Shown: positions 8,446 through 17,248, counted from the first letter of the stretch. The stretch is DNA of 64,000 nt from Pedobacter psychrophilus (GCF_001652725.1 NZ_LWHJ01000022.1:434001-498000); one strand, 5' to 3'. Notes: generated from the sequence alone by a model not told the origin. Program-made: numbers and translations.

Positions 8446-9807
8446 ATGTGGTACAATAATATTTTAGAAACTATAGGCAATACACCTTTAGTAAAGTTGA
8501 ATAAACTCACAAAAGACATTGAAGCAACAGTGCTTGCCAAAATAGAAACAACCAATCCTGGTAATTCTATTAAAGACCGTATGGCAATTAAAATGATTGC
8601 CGATGCAGAAAAAAGCGGTAAGCTTAAACCCGGAGGAACTATTATTGAAGGAACATCTGGAAATACCGGAATGGGATTGGCCATTGCAGCAGTTATAAAA
8701 GGCTATAAATGTATTTTTACCACTACAGATAAGCAATCTAAGGAAAAGGTAGATGCGCTAAAAGCATTTGGTGCAGAGGTAATTGTTTGCCCAACAGATG
8801 TAGAACCAGAAGACCCACGGTCTTATTATTCTGTATCTACAAGATTAGAAAAAGAAACTCCTAATTCCTGGAAGCCTAATCAATATGATAATCTTTCTAA
8901 TTCTGCCGCTCATTACGAACAAACAGGTCCGGAAATTTGGGAGCAAACAGAAGGTAAAATCACTCATTTAGTAGTTGGTGTTGGCACAGGAGGAACAATC
9001 TCTGGTGCGGGCAAATATTTGAAAGAGAAAAATCCAAATATTAAGCTATGGGGAATTGATACTTATGGATCTGTCTTTAAAAAATATAAAGAGACAGGTA
9101 TAATGGATGAGAAAGAAATTTATCCTTACATCACAGAAGGTATTGGAGAGGATTTTTTACCTAAAAACGTGAATTTTGATTTGATAGACCGTTTTGAAAA
9201 AGTAACGGATAAAGATGCTGCATTAATGACAAGAGAAATTGCCCGTAAAGAAGGAATTTTCGCAGGTAACTCTGCCGGAGCAGCTATTGCAGGATTGCTT
9301 CAGTTAAAAGAACATTTAAAGCCAGAAGATGTGGTGGTGGTTATTTTTCACGATCATGGTACACGTTACATGGGTAAAATGTACAATGATGATTGGTTAA
9401 GAGAGAGAGGTTTTTTAGAAGATGAAAAACTAACCGCTAAATCTATACTATCAAAAAGAGAGCCTCAAGAAATGGTAACTATCGATAGTGAAAAAACTGT
9501 TTTAGAAGCAATTAATACCATGAAAGCTTTATACATTTCTCAAATACCTGTAACTCAAAAAGGGATGGTTGTTGGACGTGTTACAGAAAGCGATATTTTA
9601 ACAGCTTTATTAGAAAATCCTTCTATTAAATCTTCAAAAGTGTCTACTATCCAGACAGCGTCTTTTCCTTTTGTAGACTTAAACACATCTATAGATAAAA
9701 TCTCCGGATTAATAAATAAAGAAAATTCTGCTGTCTTAGTAGAAGACAGTAACGGAAAAATTGAAATTATAACCCAATACGATATTATTGGAGCTATTTC
9801 TTATTGA
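8446..9807 (+). CDS. Cystathionine beta-synthase (PLP enzyme with C-terminal CBS pair)
   Basis: A 453-residue fold-type II PLP enzyme. The N-terminal catalytic domain shows ILETIGNTPLVKL, the PLP lysine in NPGNSIKDRM (K43), the substrate loop EGTSGNTG (68-75) and the phosphate loop GVGTGGTISG. From about residue 335 come two CBS motifs (MVTIDSEKTVLEAI..., VSTIQTASFPFVDL...), as in eukaryote-like cystathionine beta-synthases. It condenses serine or O-acetylserine with homocysteine or sulfide; the CBS pair suggests nucleotide or SAM regulation. The ATG at 8446 (MWYNNILE) is preferred to an in-frame TTG six codons upstream because it matches the family N terminus. Cysteine synthase activity cannot be excluded. 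Confidence 0.9.
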   Translation: MWYNNILETIGNTPLVKLNKLTKDIEATVLAKIETTNPGNSIKDRMAIKMIADAEKSGKLKPGGTIIEGTSGNTGMGLAIAAVIKGYKCIFTTTDKQSKEKVDALKAFGAEVIVCPTDVEPEDPRSYYSVSTRLEKETPNSWKPNQYDNLSNSAAHYEQTGPEIWEQTEGKITHLVVGVGTGGTISGAGKYLKEKNPNIKLWGIDTYGSVFKKYKETGIMDEKEIYPYITEGIGEDFLPKNVNFDLIDRFEKVTDKDAALMTREIARKEGIFAGNSAGAAIAGLLQLKEHLKPEDVVVVIFHDHGTRYMGKMYNDDWLRERGFLEDEKLTAKSILSKREPQEMVTIDSEKTVLEAINTMKALYISQIPVTQKGMVVGRVTESDILTALLENPSIKSSKVSTIQTASFPFVDLNTSIDKISGLINKENSAVLVEDSNGKIEIITQYDIIGAISY

Positions 9808-9892
9808 TAAAATTGAATTTTAAATAGCAGTTTAAGCTATTTGTTTTTCAAGCTATATTTAATATCTTAGTTGTTCTAAACTTCTACATTAA

Positions 9893-10123
9893 ATGCGTAA
9901 AACATATTATTTATTTGGGATGTTTTTGATATTGTTAACTCACACCTTAATTATGGGTTGGATGTTAACAAATGAAGGAAAAGAAAAGGCTAATCAAGCA
10001 AATAAAATTAGTAATGATTTTTTTGATAAACGAAATATAAAATTGTATCCTGTTAATCGTATTTATTCTGATTCATCTTTAAAGATAAATAGGTTCACTA
10101 ATAAAGATTTTGTGATTAAATAA
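9893..10123 (+). CDS. Small membrane protein of unknown function
   Basis: A 76-residue protein with one N-terminal hydrophobic helix (about residues 5-23, YLFGMFLILLTHTLIMGWML) and a short polar tail rich in N and K. There are no recognisable motifs. It follows the cystathionine beta-synthase gene by 85 nt and is closed by a strong convergent terminator, so it ends a transcription unit. It may be a genuine small gene; codon use looks like its neighbours. Confidence 0.5.
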   Translation: MRKTYYLFGMFLILLTHTLIMGWMLTNEGKEKANQANKISNDFFDKRNIKLYPVNRIYSDSSLKINRFTNKDFVIK

Positions 10124-10129
10124 GATACT

Positions 10130-10183
10130 GGCTCACATTAAACAATTTAAGATTTAATCGTTTTAATAAGTTTTATGTGAGCC
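10130..10183. terminator. Convergent terminator-like hairpin
   Basis: GGCTCACAT at 10130-10138 pairs perfectly with ATGTGAGCC at 10175-10183, and the stem extends inward with one mismatch (TTAAAC/GTTTTA). It lies exactly between the small membrane protein gene and the convergent response regulator gene, and could serve both. Confidence 0.65.
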
Positions 10184-10189
10184 TTTCCA

Positions 10190-10822
10190 TTACTCCAGGT
10201 TTTGCTCAAAGGCAAACTTAACAAGCTCGGCGGTATTTTTAACTCCAATTTTTTGAATGATGTTTTTTCTATGGGTATCTACTGTAAAAGTTGATAAAAA
10301 TAGTTTTTCAGCAATTTTATGATTGGTTAAGCCATTTGTAATTAATTTTAAAACTTCAATTTCTCTTTTAGATAACTTATACTTATTAATAAAATCATCT
10401 TTAAAGTACAGGCTAGAAGTGTCTTTGTTAAAAACGCTTGTGGTATCAAAATCATAATTACCTATGGCCAGCTTTTTAATAGTTTCTATCAGGGTTTCTG
10501 GTTCTACATCTTTTAAAAGATAGCCATCAATCCCAATTTTAATGCACTCATCCAGAAGTTTCTTCTCTGCGTACATTGATAGCACCAGCTTTTTAACCTC
10601 TATTTTCTTCTCATGAAGTTTAAGTAATGTGCTTTTCCCATCAAATTGAGGCATGTTCAAATCAATAATGGCTACATGAGCAGATTGATTACTTAGATAA
10701 TCTATCATAGATCTTCCATCATTAAATATAGCTTTGATGGTAAAATCTTGTTCTTCTGCAAGAATGTTAGCTAAACCTTGTGCAAATAATTTATGATCAT
10801 CTGCAATAACTATATTAATCAT
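10190..10822 (-). CDS. LuxR/NarL-type response regulator (orphan)
   Basis: A 210-residue two-domain regulator. The receiver domain (1-120) has the acidic pair at DDH near the N terminus, the phospho-acceptor in AIIDLNMPQFDG and the conserved lysine in GYLLKD. The C-terminal HTH (about 145-205) reads LSKREIEVLKLITNGLTN...KLFLSTFTVDTHRKNI. No histidine kinase gene is nearby, so its sensor must lie elsewhere. Its DNA-recognition helix is very similar to that of the regulator at 59.0-59.6 kb, so the two may recognise related sites. Confidence 0.9.
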   Translation of the reverse strand: MINIVIADDHKLFAQGLANILAEEQDFTIKAIFNDGRSMIDYLSNQSAHVAIIDLNMPQFDGKSTLLKLHEKKIEVKKLVLSMYAEKKLLDECIKIGIDGYLLKDVEPETLIETIKKLAIGNYDFDTTSVFNKDTSSLYFKDDFINKYKLSKREIEVLKLITNGLTNHKIAEKLFLSTFTVDTHRKNIIQKIGVKNTAELVKFAFEQNLE

Positions 10823-10870
10823 ATCGACATTAAGGTTATATGATATAAACTTAACCTTATCGATGCATAG

Positions 10871-11665
10871 TTACAAATTATTTTCTTTTGCCGTAATTTC
10901 TGCTATATCTAAAACCTCAATTTCTTGCTCCTTATTGAAATGTTTTATACCATCATTCATCATGGTCATGCAAAAAGGACAACTAACAGCTAAAACGTTT
11001 GCATTAGATTCTAATACATCTTCCATACGCTCAATGTTTACGTCTTTTTTCCCTTTTTCTGGTTCTTTAAACATTTGTGCACCGCCTGCGCCACAACATA
11101 ATCCGTTTGATTTACATCTTTTAAGTTCAACTAAATCTGCATCTAAAATTTCTAAAGCTTTACGCGGCGCTTCATAAACACCATTTCCACGTCCTAAATA
11201 GCAGGGATCATGGAATGTTATTTTTTTTCCTTTAAAATGCCCGCCTTCTGCATTTAGTCTACCTTCATTAATTAAATCTTGTATCAGTTGGGTATGATGG
11301 ATAACTTCATAATTGCCGCCTAAACCAGGATACTCATTTTTTATAGTATTAAAACAATGCGGACATGCGGTTACAATTTTTTTAATATCATATCCATCTA
11401 AAACCTGGATATTTACCATGGCCTGCATTTGGAATAAAAACTCATTGCCCGCTCTTTTTGCAGGATCGCCGGTACAACTTTCTTCAGTTCCTAATACCGC
11501 AAACTTTATCCCGACATGAATTAGTATTTTAGCGAAAGCTCTGGTAATTCTTTGAGCCCTTTCATCATAACTGCCTGCACAACCCACCCAAAATAATATT
11601 TCTGGTTTTTCTCCGGCAGCCGTCATTTCGGCCATGGTTGGGATTTTTATATCTGTTATTTCCAT
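10871..11665 (-). CDS. CCG-domain iron-sulfur protein (HdrB/LutA/GlpC-C-terminal type)
   Basis: A 264-residue soluble protein with two cysteine-rich CCG domains. The first has VGCAGSYDERA and ACPHCFNTIKNEYP; the second has DPCYLGRGNGVYEAPR, LCCGAGGAQMF and SCPFCMTMMNDG. Such domains bind an unusual iron-sulfur cluster and serve in heterodisulfide reductase, glycolate oxidase and lactate-utilisation electron-transfer complexes. It lies 162 nt downstream of the membrane ferredoxin-type gene on the same strand; together they resemble a split HdrDE/GlpC-like module that passes electrons to the quinone pool. The electron donor is not encoded in the window. Confidence 0.85.
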   Translation of the reverse strand: MEITDIKIPTMAEMTAAGEKPEILFWVGCAGSYDERAQRITRAFAKILIHVGIKFAVLGTEESCTGDPAKRAGNEFLFQMQAMVNIQVLDGYDIKKIVTACPHCFNTIKNEYPGLGGNYEVIHHTQLIQDLINEGRLNAEGGHFKGKKITFHDPCYLGRGNGVYEAPRKALEILDADLVELKRCKSNGLCCGAGGAQMFKEPEKGKKDVNIERMEDVLESNANVLAVSCPFCMTMMNDGIKHFNKEQEIEVLDIAEITAKENNL

Positions 11666-11712
11666 TTAATTAGTTCAATATTCATTAGTAAAATGAGTTC
11701 ATTAGTTCAATT

Positions 11713-11784
11713 GCGTTAACGATAGTAGCGACATCCTTTTTTGTTTTTCTCAAAAAAGATATAGCGGATAGCGTGTTAAAACGC
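11713..11784. repeat. Structured intergenic repeat, copy B
   Basis: Starts GCGTTAACGATAGTAGCG and ends GGATAGCGTGTTAAAACGC. It is the opposite-orientation relative of the element at 411-498: both ends and the two inner arms (CATCCTTTTTT and AAAAAAGATATAG) match, while the short centre differs. It sits in the gap between two functionally linked iron-sulfur genes. I recall similar high-copy intergenic elements in flavobacterial genomes, but their function is not established. Confidence 0.8.
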
Positions 11785-11827
11785 CCAAATTATTTTAAAA
11801 ATTTCTTGAATCTAATCTCTTCAATTC

Positions 11828-13129
11828 TCAGTTCTCTTTCTCTGCCCAATTTAACCTGTCTGCGGGAGAATATTTCCAAGGTGCGCCATTATTTTCTACG
11901 TTAGAAAACATCGCATTTAGGCTTACTGTTACATTAGATTCTTCCATTACGGCGTATCTCCTTAAATCTACAATGATAGAAAGTGGATCAATATTTATAG
12001 GACAAGCTTCTACACAGGCATTACAAGTAGTGCAAGCCCAAATTTCTTCCCGAGAAATGTAATCATCTAACAAAGATTTTCCGTCGTCATAATCTTTCCC
12101 ATTTTTCGCTTTATGATCTCCAACTTCTTCTAAACGATCTCGAGTATCCATCATTATTTTACGAGGGGAGAGTAATTTGCCAGTTTGATTGGCCGGGCAA
12201 ACTGACGTACATCTGCCGCACTCTGTACACGAATAGGAGTTCATGAGTTGTACCCAATTTAAATCTTGAACATCCTTTGCCCCGAAACGCCCAATTGCAT
12301 CTGTTGAGGGAGGAGTAAATGATGGATCTAACATGGCTTTAACTTCGTTAGTCACCGAATCCATATTAGTGAATTTACCTTTATTGTTAAGGTTGCTGTA
12401 CCAGGTATTTGGGAAAGCTAAAATAATATGGAAATGTTTTGAGAATGGAAGGTAATTTAGGAAAGCTAAAATTCCGAGAATATGAAACCACCAACAGCTT
12501 CTTTCTATGATTTCTAATGCTGATGTTGAATTAGGTAATAAACCTATTAAAAATCCTGAGATAGGAAAGCTACCAGCATTGATATAATGTGAATATCCTA
12601 GCATTTGGAGTTTATAATCTGCAGCATTCATTGTTAAAAATGCAGACATTAATAAAACTTCAATTAATAAAATGTAAAGTGCATCTGATTTTGGCCAGGC
12701 AGTCATTTCTACACCTGAAAATCTTTTTAAGCCAATGATTAATCTTCTTGCTAAAAAAACTAAAACGCCAACTAAAACTAATAGTGCTAAGATTTCAAAA
12801 GAACCGATTAAGAAATTATAAAAGCTTCCTAAAAATGAAAATATACGGTGTGTACCAAAAATACCATCAATGATAATTTCTAAAACTTCAAGATTGATAA
12901 TTACAAAGCCGACATAAACAAAAATATGCATGATACCTGCAACAGGGCGAACCACCATTTTGCTCTGGCCTAAAGCAACTTTTACCATAATTGCCCATCT
13001 TTCTTGAGGACGATCTGAGCGATTAACATCTTTACCCAAATTTATATTGCGAATGATTTTTCTGACTTGCAGCGTAAAAAAAATTACTGCGGCAATAAAT
13101 GCTAAAGAAAAAATAATTTGACTTATCAT
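11828..13129 (-). CDS. Membrane-anchored [4Fe-4S] ferredoxin-type oxidoreductase subunit
   Basis: A 433-residue protein. The first 250 residues form about six membrane helices, resembling the nitrate-reductase-gamma/HdrE-type haem b or quinone-interacting subunit. The cytosolic C-terminal part carries two [4Fe-4S] motifs: CTECGRCTSVCPANQ and CTTCNACVEACPIN, about 60 residues apart. It should relay electrons between a soluble donor and membrane quinone together with the downstream CCG-domain protein. In related genomes such pairs are linked to electron-transfer flavoprotein or acyl-CoA oxidation; that is recalled context, as no such gene is seen here. Confidence 0.85.
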   Translation of the reverse strand: MISQIIFSLAFIAAVIFFTLQVRKIIRNINLGKDVNRSDRPQERWAIMVKVALGQSKMVVRPVAGIMHIFVYVGFVIINLEVLEIIIDGIFGTHRIFSFLGSFYNFLIGSFEILALLVLVGVLVFLARRLIIGLKRFSGVEMTAWPKSDALYILLIEVLLMSAFLTMNAADYKLQMLGYSHYINAGSFPISGFLIGLLPNSTSALEIIERSCWWFHILGILAFLNYLPFSKHFHIILAFPNTWYSNLNNKGKFTNMDSVTNEVKAMLDPSFTPPSTDAIGRFGAKDVQDLNWVQLMNSYSCTECGRCTSVCPANQTGKLLSPRKIMMDTRDRLEEVGDHKAKNGKDYDDGKSLLDDYISREEIWACTTCNACVEACPINIDPLSIIVDLRRYAVMEESNVTVSLNAMFSNVENNGAPWKYSPADRLNWAEKEN

Positions 13130-13300
13130 TTAAATTGGTTTTGTGATTAGCTAAGGTAAAGAAACAGGATTAAAAAATATGCTATGCAAGCATAATATTT
13201 TTAATTTATTAGTCATGCAGCTTAAATTAAAATTTAATTTGCTGATTTTTAAATATTTGACGGTTAGATTGATTTATGATGCTGATTTTTTTTAAAAGAA

Positions 13301-13331
13301 TTTGCTTTTTAACAAAAAGAGCCTACATTTG
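13301..13331 (+). promoter_or_regulatory. Bacteroidota-type promoter of tRNA-Phe
   Basis: TTTG at 13301-13304, 19 bp spacer, then TACATTTG at 13324-13331. This matches the TTTG/TAnnTTTG consensus of the primary sigma factor of the phylum exactly, and lies 35 bp before the tRNA. Confidence 0.85.
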
Positions 13332-13366
13332 CAATCCCTAACAATTACCAAATAAGGGAATGGTAG

Positions 13367-13439
13367 GGTGCCTTAGCTCAGTCGGTAGAGCAAAGGACTG
13401 AAAATCCTTGTGTCGCTGGTTCGATCCCAGCAGGCACCA
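13367..13439 (+). tRNA. tRNA-Phe (anticodon GAA)
   Basis: The 73-nt cloverleaf has acceptor arms GGTGCCT and AGGCACC, D-arm GCTCAGTCGGTAGAGC, anticodon stem AAGGA/TCCTT around loop CTGAAAA (anticodon GAA), and T-arm CTGGTTCGATCCCAG. The discriminator base is A. CCA is not encoded. Confidence 0.97.
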
Positions 13440-13445
13440 CATAAG

Positions 13446-13475
13446 AAAAAGCTTCACAGAAATGTGAAGCTTTTT
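13446..13475 (+). terminator. Rho-independent terminator after tRNA-Phe
   Basis: A 13-bp perfect stem, AAAAAGCTTCACA with TGTGAAGCTTTTT, closes a GAAA loop and is followed by more T. The A-run on the other side lets it also end the convergent receptor gene. Confidence 0.9.
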
Positions 13476-13518
13476 TGGTTTTGGGATGTTTTAAGAATGA
13501 CTTAACTCAAAAATTTTT

Positions 13519-15687
13519 TTAATTCCTAGATTTAATTCTTTCTTGTTCGTCAGTTTTTAAATCTCTGCTTCTAGCAGCTTTCAATTTTTGATTTCCAAAA
13601 CGATAACTAATTCCAACATAAGCTCCACTACTTTCCCATTTACGAACACTTGATTGATTAATGCTTCCTATCAATGCAGTTTGAGCCCATCTTTGTGTAT
13701 TAAAAATATCGCGATAAGCAAAGTTTAAAGTTAATTTGTTATCTGTTAATTGCTTTTTAAAGGCAATATCTACACTGGTAATTGCTTTGGTTTTATAAAT
13801 AGATGAGCGACTTGCATAATTAAACCAGTTGCTTAAAGTACCACTCCAATTTTTACCTAAATCAAAGTTATTACTGATGTAAGAATTGAAACCGAAACCG
13901 CCATTATTGATATTTGCTAAGCCTGCATATTTGCTTAAATCAGCTTTATAAAATTGATAATAAGGTTCTACAGATAAATATCCTGACCATATTTTGTTGA
14001 TTTGAAATGGAGAACTAACATTAATATTTACAAAACTTCTTGTACCTGCATTTACCCATTTTGCCAGAGTTTGGTCTCCAGTTTGAGTGATAATTTCTTC
14101 ATTTAAATCTTTAGTTTGATTATAATTTAACTTGATTTGAGTTTGCCCTTTCCAGGTAAAATCTAAACCAAAACTTTGAGTGTACGCTGGTTGCAAATAA
14201 GGATTTCCTTGTTCAGAATAATAAAAATCTGTACGGTAAACGTAAGGATTTTGGTCTTGAAATGAAGGGCGGTTTAACCTTTTGGTATAAGAAAAACCGA
14301 AAGAATGATTTTCATTAGCTTGGTATCTTAAAAATAAAGTCGGGAACATATTTAGGTAAGAACTATCAGATAAAACGGATTGATTTTGCTGTCCACTTGT
14401 TGATAATCCCTTATTATTTGTAAACTCTGCTCTTAAACCTGCTTGTAAATTCCATTTTTTATAAGTTTTATTGAAACTGGAATAAGCTGCATAAATTTTT
14501 TCGTTGTAATTATAATCATTAAGCTGATTTAAAATTTGATTACCATCATTTTGAGTAGTTTTTAAATGATTAGCTGTTTTACTAGAAGAAAATTTAATAC
14601 CGCTTTCTAAAGTGCCGTCTTTAAAAATTTTTAAACTTAAATCGGCTTTTGCCGATAATAAATTAATACTGGTTTTGGTATTATTATCAAATATATTTAA
14701 TGTAGCATTATTGCTAAAAGTGTTGTTTACCAAATTGCCCAAGTTTGATTTATAATTTAAATAGTCAGCATCAATATTTAAAGTGGTACCACTAGTATCT
14801 TTAAACTGATAGTTTAAATTAGAACCTAATCTGTTTTCGGTTAAATTAGCTGTGGTAATTGTGTTTAACTGATTATTGCTATTTCCATTTTGTATGGTTG
14901 TAGAAGCATCTGAAGGGAAATCGTCCCATATTCTGTTATAGTTTAAAATTGCACCTATTTTATTTTTCGAGTTTAAATTATAATCTATTCCAGCTCTTAA
15001 ACCTGGGTTTTTATAACCTTGCTTTTCTATTCCTTTTTGTAAAAAAGTTTTATCGCCTACATATCTATTATCACTAACCGTGGTAAATTGTAAGCTATTA
15101 TCATAATTACCGTTTGCAAATGCATTAAAATTTTTGCCTTTTGTATTGATGTTAAATGCAGAATTCTGTCTAAAATGTTCCATTTTTTGATAACCATAAG
15201 TCAGGCTTCCATTGGTACCATATTGATTTGATTTTTTAAAGATGATGTTTATGATTCCAGCATTTCCGGCAGCATCATATTTAGATGATGGATTTGCAAT
15301 CACCTCAATGGTTTTGATGTTTGCTGCATCGGTACTTTTTAACAAAGAGGTAATTTGTTGTGAACTTAAGGTTTGCAACCTGCCATCTAACAAAACCTGA
15401 ATTCCGCTTTTACCACTCAATTTTATATTATCTTGCCCGTCTATAGAAATTCCGGGAGCTTGTCTTAATAATTCTAATGCGTTAGCACCAGCTGCATTAG
15501 GCATTGCCTCAACATTTAATAAAATCTTATCTGTTTTTACCTGTACTAAAGGAATTGTAGTTTTAACCACTACTTCCATTAAAGCTTGAGTTTTAATGCT
15601 ATCCTTTTTAAAAACGATGCTGTCTTTTTGCTGAGCAAATCCGCTTGCAGAAACGATGATTAGAATTAAAGTAAATAATTTTTTCAT
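13519..15687 (-). CDS. TonB-plug outer-membrane beta-barrel family receptor
   Basis: A 722-residue outer-membrane protein. Signal peptide MKKLFTLILIIVSASGFAQ, then a TonB-like plug (about 40-150: MEVVVKTTIPLVQVKTDKI, LELLRQAPGISIDG, VLLDGRLQTLSSQQ, IEVIANPSSKYDAAG) and a long barrel with alternating strands ending AYVGISYRFGNQK. This is the OMP_b-brl_3 type of Bacteroidota, lacking an N-terminal carboxypeptidase-like domain. The start at 15687 is chosen because it gives the signal peptide; the frame extends 26 codons further upstream but through a putative operator. The ligand is unknown. The membrane-bound AraC regulator gene lies upstream on the same strand. Confidence 0.88.
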   Translation of the reverse strand: MKKLFTLILIIVSASGFAQQKDSIVFKKDSIKTQALMEVVVKTTIPLVQVKTDKILLNVEAMPNAAGANALELLRQAPGISIDGQDNIKLSGKSGIQVLLDGRLQTLSSQQITSLLKSTDAANIKTIEVIANPSSKYDAAGNAGIINIIFKKSNQYGTNGSLTYGYQKMEHFRQNSAFNINTKGKNFNAFANGNYDNSLQFTTVSDNRYVGDKTFLQKGIEKQGYKNPGLRAGIDYNLNSKNKIGAILNYNRIWDDFPSDASTTIQNGNSNNQLNTITTANLTENRLGSNLNYQFKDTSGTTLNIDADYLNYKSNLGNLVNNTFSNNATLNIFDNNTKTSINLLSAKADLSLKIFKDGTLESGIKFSSSKTANHLKTTQNDGNQILNQLNDYNYNEKIYAAYSSFNKTYKKWNLQAGLRAEFTNNKGLSTSGQQNQSVLSDSSYLNMFPTLFLRYQANENHSFGFSYTKRLNRPSFQDQNPYVYRTDFYYSEQGNPYLQPAYTQSFGLDFTWKGQTQIKLNYNQTKDLNEEIITQTGDQTLAKWVNAGTRSFVNINVSSPFQINKIWSGYLSVEPYYQFYKADLSKYAGLANINNGGFGFNSYISNNFDLGKNWSGTLSNWFNYASRSSIYKTKAITSVDIAFKKQLTDNKLTLNFAYRDIFNTQRWAQTALIGSINQSSVRKWESSGAYVGISYRFGNQKLKAARSRDLKTDEQERIKSRN

Positions 15688-15739
15688 GATGCTTTTCTTT
15701 TGTTTCCACAAAGGTGTATCTAAAACAAAGGCGCATCGC

Positions 15740-15791
15740 TTCAAATCATAATTTGAGACCTGCAAATAAGTTTCAAATTATAATATGAGAC
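15740..15791 (-). promoter_or_regulatory. Two palindromic 20-bp boxes upstream of the barrel receptor gene
   Basis: TTCAAATCATAATTTGAGAC (15740-15759) and TTCAAATTATAATATGAGAC (15772-15791) agree at 18 of 20 positions and start 32 bp apart, close to three helical turns. Each box holds the dyad TCAAAT-N4-AT(T/A)TGA. They lie about 53-105 bp before the receptor start codon, where a dimeric or tandem-binding regulator could act. The spacing and conservation are seen directly; the regulator is unknown, the AraC-type neighbour being one candidate. Confidence 0.6.
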
Positions 15792-15851
15792 TAATTAGTA
15801 GAGATAAACAGGATTTAGTGGTTTTGCATTTGCAGGAGAGAATTCCTTTTT

Positions 15852-16035
15852 GGCAATCTTATTTTTAAAGATTTCGTCATGTTGATCCGCTAGCTAGCGT
15901 AGAAAACATCTCACTAATAGGTATTCAGTAAGCTCAAAAAGAATTATCTTGTAAAATGGCAATCTTGCAAATGAGATGTCTCGTTGCCTCGACATGACGA
16001 GTATGAGAGAAAATCCTCAATTCGGTGAGATTGCC
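15852..16035. repeat. Long imperfect inverted repeat in the receptor/AraC intergenic region
   Basis: This fills most of the only gene-free stretch above 300 bp (15688-16051). Outer arms: GGCAATCT (15852-15859) against AGATTGCC (16028-16035). Inner arms: TCGTCATGTTGAT...ACATCTC (15874-15912) against GAGATGTCTCGTTGCCTCGACATGACGA (15973-16000, shown here only to define the arm ends). The GAGATxTCTCG...TGACGA wording resembles a short mobile-type palindrome common in bacterial genomes. No ORF is inside, so it is probably a MITE-like element or its remnant. Confidence 0.6.
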
Positions 16036-16051
16036 CTCAAGAAGCAAAATG

Positions 16052-17248
16052 CTAAGTCAAGAATTCTTTCGGATTTTTATTGGTAAATTTTTTGAATGCC
16101 CTATTAAAAGTAGCTTTAGAGTTAAACCCGGCATCAAAAGCAATGGCCAATAACGTCTGGTTTTTAAATTTTGGGTCTTTAAGTCTTTCAATTACTGCAT
16201 TTACCCGATATTGATTGATGAAATCATTAAAATTTAAAGCAAATTGCTGGTTAACCACCTTACTTAAAATTACAGCATTGGTCTTTAGTTTTATGGCAAC
16301 TTCGTTTAATGTAAGATCGGAACGTTCAAATAATAGTTCTACCTCCATCAAGGACAATAATTCATTTTTCAGGTAAGTTAATTTTTGGTCAACAGGTAAA
16401 ATTACAGGTTCATTTTCTTTTTCAGCTAATTCCTTATCATTCAAAGTAATGTTAGAATCCTGAAAAGCCAAAAGTAACTGAGGTTGGAATTCAATTTTCC
16501 TTAGATGCATATAAACCGCTTGATAGGCATTAATCGCTATATAATAAACAACTATTGCAAATGCTACATAATAATACCAAGGACCATAATATCTTAATTT
16601 TGCAAAGAAATCAAAATTTGAAAGTAAGTCTCTAATGATGGGTAATATAGTTAATATTCCAAATGCATAAAGAAAATTCCTTAACCATTTTAAACTGGCC
16701 AAATCAGCAAAAGAAGTGGTAAGCTCTGTATATTTTTTATAATTTCTAAAATGTTTAATAGAAAGAAATAAGTAAATTAAAATACTTAATGTAGATATTG
16801 CCGAATACCAAGAGGCAAAATCAGGGTCTTCATACTCATTGGTTAAATTATATTTATCAAAAATAAAAATATCCAATAAACTTGAGGCCACTCTATATAT
16901 GAGATATAAGCATGCTGGAACAAGATGAAGATATATTTTACCTTTTATCCTAAAATTAAAATCTGTTAAAGACTTTACGTATAAATAAAGTAAAGGTCCA
17001 ATGGCAAGCGTATTTACAAAAGGTGTAAAAAATAAAATGTCTCTATAAGGTTGATTATCATACCAACCAGCAAAGCCAACCATCCAAGGAAAAATAATAA
17101 AAGCACTAATTACAAGAAACCAACCCATTAATTTATCAGCATAATTTTCTTGTTTCTTACTCCTAAGAAAGAATAAAATGCTGTAAACAAGGATATGAAA
17201 AAAGAAAATTAGCGGAAGGCAGCTATAAAGACTAAACTCAAAGCGCAT
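16052..17248 (-). CDS. Membrane-bound AraC-family transcriptional regulator
   Basis: A 398-residue protein. About seven hydrophobic helices occupy residues 8-245 (for example LIFFFHILVYSILFFL, LMGWFLVISAFIIFPWMV, WYYYVAFAIVVYYIA). The cytosolic C-terminal 110 residues form an AraC DNA-binding domain: LTLNEVAIKLKTNAVILSKV is the first helix-turn-helix and LLAIAFDAGFNSKATFNRAF the second, ending FKKFTNKNPKEF. This 7TM-AraC design couples membrane sensing directly to DNA binding. It lies upstream of the barrel receptor gene on the same strand, separated by an inverted repeat and two operator-like boxes, so control of that receptor is plausible but unproven. Confidence 0.87.
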   Translation of the reverse strand: MRFEFSLYSCLPLIFFFHILVYSILFFLRSKKQENYADKLMGWFLVISAFIIFPWMVGFAGWYDNQPYRDILFFTPFVNTLAIGPLLYLYVKSLTDFNFRIKGKIYLHLVPACLYLIYRVASSLLDIFIFDKYNLTNEYEDPDFASWYSAISTLSILIYLFLSIKHFRNYKKYTELTTSFADLASLKWLRNFLYAFGILTILPIIRDLLSNFDFFAKLRYYGPWYYYVAFAIVVYYIAINAYQAVYMHLRKIEFQPQLLLAFQDSNITLNDKELAEKENEPVILPVDQKLTYLKNELLSLMEVELLFERSDLTLNEVAIKLKTNAVILSKVVNQQFALNFNDFINQYRVNAVIERLKDPKFKNQTLLAIAFDAGFNSKATFNRAFKKFTNKNPKEFLT

